Of a stretch of DNA of 28,483 nt, positions 24,502-28,483 are shown one piece after another. Each line of letters begins with the position of its first letter. Within the stretch, counting starts at the first letter, position 1. The notes under the pieces were generated by a model. The model did not search any database and was not told the DNA's origin. It worked only from the letters and a program-made list of their open reading frames with translations. Made by a program: the position numbers and the translations under genes. The stretch is from contig CANRPL010000010.1 of assembly GCA_947632495.1 (NCBI GenBank), positions 1-28,483 of the forward strand, written 5' to 3'. This stretch comes from an uncultured Bacilli bacterium. Lineage in GTDB: Bacteria > Bacillota_I > Bacilli_A > RF39 > UBA660.

Positions 24502-25107
24502 ATGAAATCGCAAGATTTAGCTTTTCTATATAAGATTAATGATTTACAAAAGACAAAAAGATATGGTAATTATCCACCTTTTTGGGAAAGTACATCAGAA
24601 CATACTTTTAAAGTAGTTTTAATAGCTGACTATTTTTATCATCAATTACATCTTGATCTTGATTATCAAAAATGTATTGAACTAGCTTTATATCATGATT
24701 TTGGTGAAATGGATATGGAAGAAGATATTGATATAGCTGCTGCCACCAAAACAGATAAGAAAAAAGCAAAAGAGAAGATAGAAACAACGACAATTGCTCG
24801 GCTTTCTAAAATTTATTATCGTTTAATAGCTAATTATTTTGAAGAATATGAATTAGGTGAAAGTAGGGAAGCTAAATTTATTAAGGCTTGTGATAAAATT
24901 GATGGTTTGATTCATCCTCTTACAGTAGATGCTGAAATTATGAATCATGAGATATATGCTACATTTGCTGATAAAGCGTTCATTAATTTTCCTGAATTAA
25001 TGCCGTTTTATCGTGAAATAAAAGATGTGATGCATCAGCGTTTTGACGAACTAGGTTTTGTTTGGAAAGATGAGTATGATGCTGTTTTTAAAAAGGGAGA
25101 GATATAA
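24502..25107 (+). CDS. HD-domain hydrolase, YfbR/HDDC2-like 5'-deoxynucleotidase
   Basis: A 201-residue HD-superfamily metal hydrolase. The ligands are visible in order: H34 in STSEHTFKV, H65-D66 in ALYHDFGEMD, and D131 in KACDKIDG, with the EAKFIKACDK stretch typical of YfbR/HDDC2 proteins. Such enzymes dephosphorylate deoxynucleoside 5'-monophosphates. The activity is inferred from family resemblance and could extend to other nucleotides. I chose ATG 24502, preceded by AAAGGTGAT, not the longer frame at 24469 that overlaps the previous gene. Its stop overlaps the pta start (TAATG), coupling the two. Confidence 0.82.
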   Translation: MKSQDLAFLYKINDLQKTKRYGNYPPFWESTSEHTFKVVLIADYFYHQLHLDLDYQKCIELALYHDFGEMDMEEDIDIAAATKTDKKKAKEKIETTTIARLSKIYYRLIANYFEEYELGESREAKFIKACDKIDGLIHPLTVDAEIMNHEIYATFADKAFINFPELMPFYREIKDVMHQRFDELGFVWKDEYDAVFKKGEI

Positions 25108-26081
25108 TGGATTTTATTGAAACAATCAAAAATCGTATTAAAGGTACTAATAAAAGAATTGTTTTACCAGAGACAATGGATGAAAGGGTTTTAAAAGCTA
25201 CTCGTCAAGCTACCGATGAGGGATTAGCTAAAATAATTTTAATCGGTAAACCACAATATGATATTGATCTTACAGATATCGATATTATTTATCCTGATGA
25301 AGATGTTTTAACCAATGAATTATCTCAAAAATTATATGAATTACGTAAAGATAAAGGTATGACCGAAGATGAAGCATATCATTTGCTAGTAACGGATTAT
25401 ATGTATTATGCTTGTATGCTTGTTAAATGTGGGTACGCTGATGGTGTTGTGAGTGGTGCTTGTCATTCAACTTCTAATACTTTAAGACCAGCGTTACAGA
25501 TAATTAAAGCTCAAGAAAAAGCTCATTTAGTATCAGCTTTCTTTTTAGTTTGTGTACCAGACTGTGACTATGGAGCAAATGGTGTCTTTATTTTTGCTGA
25601 TGCTGGATTAGTCCAAAATCCTACAGCTGAAGAACTAGCTTTTATTTCAGGTAGTAGTGCTGAAACATTTAAACTTCTAACTAATCAAGAACCTATTGTA
25701 GCGATGTTATCACATTCAACTAAAGGAAGTGCTAAACATCCTGATGTTGATAAAGTTGTTTCAGCTACCATGTTAGCTAAACAAAATTATCCACAATATC
25801 AAATTGATGGGGAGTTACAATTAGATGCTGCCATTGTTCCAAAAGTAGCTAAAATGAAAGCTCCTGATAGTCAAGTTGCTGGACATGCTAACGTTTTAAT
25901 ATTTCCTGATTTAGATGCAGGAAATATTGGTTATAAATTAGTGGAGCGTTTAGCGAAAGCTAAAGCCTATGGACCAATTACACAGGGTATGGCTAAACCA
26001 ATAAATGATTTATCTAGAGGTTGCAACGAAGATGATATAGTTGGAGCGATAGCGATAACTTGTATGCAAGCGAGTAGGTGA
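25107..26081 (+). CDS. pta: Phosphate acetyltransferase
   Basis: Pta interconverts acetyl-CoA and acetyl phosphate; with acetate kinase it makes ATP from acetyl-CoA in fermenting cells. The 324-residue single-domain protein has the family blocks VLPETMDERVLKA (19-31), the GACHSTSNTLRPALQ region with the catalytic-site Ser and Arg, SGSSAET, MLSHSTKGSA and the C-terminal ANVLIFPDLDAGNIGYKL and GMAKPINDLSRG. It begins within the stop of the HD gene. The ackA gene is not in this window. Ending in TGA, it also shows that UGA is a stop in this organism. Confidence 0.97.
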   Translation: MDFIETIKNRIKGTNKRIVLPETMDERVLKATRQATDEGLAKIILIGKPQYDIDLTDIDIIYPDEDVLTNELSQKLYELRKDKGMTEDEAYHLLVTDYMYYACMLVKCGYADGVVSGACHSTSNTLRPALQIIKAQEKAHLVSAFFLVCVPDCDYGANGVFIFADAGLVQNPTAEELAFISGSSAETFKLLTNQEPIVAMLSHSTKGSAKHPDVDKVVSATMLAKQNYPQYQIDGELQLDAAIVPKVAKMKAPDSQVAGHANVLIFPDLDAGNIGYKLVERLAKAKAYGPITQGMAKPINDLSRGCNEDDIVGAIAITCMQASR

Positions 26082-26084
26082 GTT

Positions 26085-27440
26085 ATGGAAGATACAATAG
26101 TAGCGATTTCAACCGCTTTAGGAGTAGGTGCTATTTCTATTATTAGGGTTAGCGGTAATGATGCTATTCCTATTGTTCAAAAAATATTTAAAGGAACAGA
26201 TTTAACTAAAGTAGATAGTCATACCATTAATTATGGTCATATCGTTAATCACGATGAAATTATTGATGAAGTATTAGTATCAGTTATGCGAGCTCCTAAA
26301 ACTTTTACTAAAGAAGATGTCGTTGAAGTAAATGTACATGGTGGTATTGCAACAACAAATAAAGTTTTAGAATTACTTTTAAATAATGGTTGTCGTTTAG
26401 CAGAACCAGGAGAATTTACTAAAAGAGCTTTTTTAAATGGTCGTATTGATCTTATTGAAGCTGAAGGAGTCATGGATTTAATAAATGCTAAAACGGATAA
26501 ATCACGTCATTTGGCGATCAATCAAGTAAGTGGAAATGTGTCTAATTTAATAAAAGATTTACGTGAGCATTTAGTACAAATACTTGCTAATATTGAAGTA
26601 AATATTGATTATCCGGAATATGAAGATATTGAAGTAATGACAATTGATATGATTAAAGATAAATTAGGCCTTATTCGTGATAAAATAAATGAAATATTAA
26701 ATAAATCAGAAAATGGAAAAATTATTAAAGATGGAATAAAAACGATTATTATTGGTCGTCCTAATGTTGGAAAGAGTAGTATTTTAAATAGCTTATTAGA
26801 AGAAGATAAAGCTATTGTTACTGATGTTGCTGGTACGACAAGGGATATTGTAGAAGGTCAACTATCTATTGATGGTATCCTTTTAAATATTATTGATACT
26901 GCTGGTATCAGAAAAACAGATGATCTTGTTGAAAGTATTGGTGTATCAAAGAGTTTATCATTGATAGATGAAGCGGATTTAGTATTATTTGTTTTAAATA
27001 ATAATGAAGAAATAAGTGAAGATGACCGCGAAATATTAGAAAAAATTAAAAATAAAAATAGTATTGTTATTGTTAATAAGACCGATTTAAAGAGTAAAAT
27101 TAAGTTGGAAGACATTCATAATGATAATATTGTTATGATGTCAGTTTTAAATAATCAAGGACTAGATGAATTAAAGGAACTTATTAAAAAGTTATTTAAT
27201 TTAGAGTTAATTGATCAAGATGATTATACATATTTAAGTAGCGCTAGAAGTATTTCTTTATTGCATCAAGCTTTAGAGTCTTTAAATAGTGTTGAAACTG
27301 GTATAAATAATAATATGCCTATTGATATGATTGAAATAGATTTAAAAGATGTTTGGAATTTATTAGGTGAAATAATAGGCGCTAATTATAGCGAAGAATT
27401 AATTGATCAATTATTTAGTCAATTTTGTTTAGGTAAATAA
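26085..27440 (+). CDS. mnmE: tRNA uridine-5-carboxymethylaminomethyl modification GTPase MnmE
   Basis: MnmE, with MnmG, modifies U34 of tRNAs reading two-codon boxes, using folate and GTP. The 451-residue protein has the N-terminal folate domain (1-118), a helical domain with the inserted G domain (G1 GRPNVGKS 224-231, switch region TDVAGTTRD 247-255, DTAGI and NKTD), and the C-terminal FCLGK with the essential Cys448. The start has AGGTGAG three bases upstream in the pta tail. In Bacilli mnmE usually follows jag directly and leads to mnmG; here a kinase gene, an unknown gene, an HD gene and pta intervene, and mnmG does not follow. Confidence 0.97.
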   Translation: MEDTIVAISTALGVGAISIIRVSGNDAIPIVQKIFKGTDLTKVDSHTINYGHIVNHDEIIDEVLVSVMRAPKTFTKEDVVEVNVHGGIATTNKVLELLLNNGCRLAEPGEFTKRAFLNGRIDLIEAEGVMDLINAKTDKSRHLAINQVSGNVSNLIKDLREHLVQILANIEVNIDYPEYEDIEVMTIDMIKDKLGLIRDKINEILNKSENGKIIKDGIKTIIIGRPNVGKSSILNSLLEEDKAIVTDVAGTTRDIVEGQLSIDGILLNIIDTAGIRKTDDLVESIGVSKSLSLIDEADLVLFVLNNNEEISEDDREILEKIKNKNSIVIVNKTDLKSKIKLEDIHNDNIVMMSVLNNQGLDELKELIKKLFNLELIDQDDYTYLSSARSISLLHQALESLNSVETGINNNMPIDMIEIDLKDVWNLLGEIIGANYSEELIDQLFSQFCLGK

Positions 27441-27494
27441 AATGTAATTTTTAACAAAAAAAAGTTTTAAACTATTTAAAAAAAAATAAATATA

Positions 27495-27503
27495 TGATAT
27501 ATT
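27495..27503 (+). promoter_or_regulatory. Candidate extended -10 for the TM2 gene
   Basis: TGATATATT fits an extended -10 in an otherwise A/T-only gap after mnmE, about 28 bases upstream of the start codon. No -35 is clear and the AT bias makes chance matches likely. Confidence 0.35.
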
Positions 27504-27530
27504 TGATATATGTAAAAGGAGGATGTATCT

Positions 27531-27959
27531 ATGGCTAAAATGTGTAAAAATTGTGGTGCTGTAATGGATGATAGTTTTAATAATTGTACTAATTGTGGTG
27601 CTATATTAGAATCAGCACCAGCACAACCAACTGTTCAACCAGCAGCAGGTCAAGTTCCACCACAACAACCACAACAACCAATGTATAATCAGCAACCAAT
27701 GTATGGACAACCATATCCTGTAGATCCTAATACTAAATCAAAATTGGCTGCCGGATTATTAGGTATCTTTTTAGGAAGTTTAGGTGTACATAACTTTTAT
27801 TTAGGATATACTGGTAAAGCAGTAGCACAATTATTGATTACTCTTTTAACTTGTGGTATTGGCGCAATTGTTACTTCAATTTGGGGCTTAATTGAGGGTA
27901 TCTTCATTTTAACAGGTAAAATTAATGTTGATGCTCAAGGTAGACCATTAGGAGACTAA
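27531..27959 (+). CDS. Zinc-ribbon and TM2-domain membrane protein
   Basis: A 142-residue protein with three parts. A zinc ribbon (C5, C8, C19, C22, as CKNCG and CTNCG) is followed by a Pro/Gln-rich flexible linker (about 28-65) and a TM2 domain of two membrane segments (about 72-125) containing FLGSLGVHNFYLGY and a Cys-Gly turn. Such proteins are common in Bacillota but their function is not established. The ATG has AAAAGGAGG upstream. The next gene follows after six bases, so they share a transcript. Confidence 0.88.
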   Translation: MAKMCKNCGAVMDDSFNNCTNCGAILESAPAQPTVQPAAGQVPPQQPQQPMYNQQPMYGQPYPVDPNTKSKLAAGLLGIFLGSLGVHNFYLGYTGKAVAQLLITLLTCGIGAIVTSIWGLIEGIFILTGKINVDAQGRPLGD

Positions 27960-27965
27960 TAATTA

Positions 27966-28328
27966 ATGAAAAGAATAGTAAGTTACTTACTATTTTTCGT
28001 ATGTATAAGTATTGCTGTTTTATTTGTTACTAAATATAATATTGTTGTTGACTGTCCTATTTTAACTATTACTGGATTTTATTGTCCGGGATGTGGTATA
28101 ACAAGATTATTTCAATCGTTGTTAGCGGGACAAATATATCAAGCTTTTCGATATAATCCACTTTTATTTATCATTTTAATAACAACACCTGTATATTTAG
28201 TTATTTATCCAAAAATTAACCAAAAAAATAATAAAAGAATACTATATGGAACGGTTATAATTGTCTTACTTTATACTGTTTTACGTAATATTCCCTTATT
28301 TTCTTTTTTAGAGCCAACAACTTTGTAA
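27966..28328 (+). CDS. DUF2752 family membrane protein
   Basis: A 120-residue protein with three predicted membrane segments (about 4-22, 65-83 and 92-107). The DUF2752 signature is clear: CPILTITGFYCPGCGITR (30-47, with C30, C40 and C43), then a loop ending in AFRYNPL. The function of the family is unknown. It is often found with TM2-domain genes, and here it follows one by six bases. The ribosome site is weak (TAATAATTA), which suggests coupling to the upstream gene. It ends at a terminator. Confidence 0.88.
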   Translation: MKRIVSYLLFFVCISIAVLFVTKYNIVVDCPILTITGFYCPGCGITRLFQSLLAGQIYQAFRYNPLLFIILITTPVYLVIYPKINQKNNKRILYGTVIIVLLYTVLRNIPLFSFLEPTTL

Positions 28329-28341
28329 TGGTTCTTTTTTT
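28310..28341 (+). terminator. Intrinsic terminator of the TM2-DUF2752 operon
   Basis: A 7-bp stem with one G-U pair (28310-28316 with 28329-28335), a 12-base loop that ends with the TAA stop (28326-28328), and a T7 run. Confidence 0.75.
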
Positions 28342-28356
28342 CATTAATAAATTAAG

Positions 28357-28385
28357 TTGTTATATTTTAGATATTGTATTATAAT
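28357..28385 (+). promoter_or_regulatory. Strong promoter for a gene beyond the window
   Basis: TTGTTA (28357-28362), a 17-bp spacer and a perfect TATAAT (28380-28385). Transcription should start near 28392. Confidence 0.75.
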
Positions 28386-28391
28386 ATGTGA

Positions 28392-28483
28392 GATAGAAAA
28401 CACGTGTAGGTGACTAACTATTAAAAGTCAATATATTTTTAATAGAAAGTTATAAATGGAAAAGTATCCCACGCCAAAAAGAT
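28392..28483 (+). promoter_or_regulatory. Structured 5' leader RNA (truncated by the window edge)
   Basis: After the promoter there is no open frame, but a nested fold. CGTG (28403-28406) and GG (28409-28410) can pair with CC (28468-28469) and CACG (28470-28473), TAA (28415-28417) with TTA (28450-28452), and a 9-bp hairpin forms from 28418-28426 with 28437-28445. This looks like a regulatory leader. It may be a ribosomal-protein leader, but I cannot assign a class and the sequence is cut off. Confidence 0.4.

Noticed and set aside
1..28483. Use of the Mycoplasma genetic code (UGA as Trp)
   Set aside because: TGA ends pth, comK, dnaA and pta exactly where the families end, and Trp is encoded by TGG throughout.
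1..28483. tRNA, rRNA, CRISPR arrays, insertion sequences or prophage genes
   Set aside because: None seen: no cloverleaf-like intergenic segment, no regularly spaced repeat array and no transposase or integrase-like protein in any frame.

Overview
This window is the replication-origin region of a very AT-rich Bacillota chromosome (class Bacilli type), probably an uncultured gut lineage with a small genome, such as RF39-like Bacilli. The taxon is inference. The gene order is the classic Bacilli one: jag-yidC-rnpA-rpmH on one side of the origin and dnaA-dnaN-recF-gyrB-gyrA on the other, followed by SRP RNA, dnaX, ybaB, recR, bofA, holB, ricT, yabB, rsmI, pth and mfd. TGA is used as a stop (pth, comK, dnaA, pta) and TGG encodes Trp, so the code is standard and not the Mycoplasma/Spiroplasma code.

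Layout. Everything left of about 20.2 kb is on the minus strand and everything right of about 20.5 kb is on the plus strand, so all genes run away from the origin with the replication forks. DnaA-box clusters lie upstream of dnaA (20217-20461) and between dnaA and dnaN (18712-18785), giving a bipartite oriC around dnaA. Two palindromes resembling parS lie at 9557 and 11102.

Left arm, from the origin outward: dnaA, dnaN, a comK homologue in the slot where Bacillus has rlbA/yaaA, recF, gyrB, gyrA, SRP RNA, tadA, dnaX, ybaB, recR, bofA-like, holB, ricT, yabB, rsmI, pth, mfd and a small lipoprotein. These cover replication initiation, clamp and clamp loader, supercoiling, recombination and transcription-coupled repair, and translation quality control. 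dnaX appears to lack about 22 codons of the AAA+ core (sensor-1 region) in frame.

Right arm: rpmH, rnpA, yidC and jag behind a consensus promoter; a HipA-like kinase gene alone between its own terminator and an operator-like palindrome; then a second promoter for an unrecognised 306-residue helical protein, an HD-domain nucleotidase, pta and mnmE; then a zinc-ribbon/TM2 membrane protein and a DUF2752 protein. The window ends in a strong promoter and a folded 5' leader for a gene beyond the edge.

Most notable points: the comK homologue with an 11-bp direct repeat in its promoter; the bofA homologue; the dnaX internal deletion; the parS-like pair; the kinase locus; and a recurring design in which the stop codon of the last gene lies inside its terminator hairpin.
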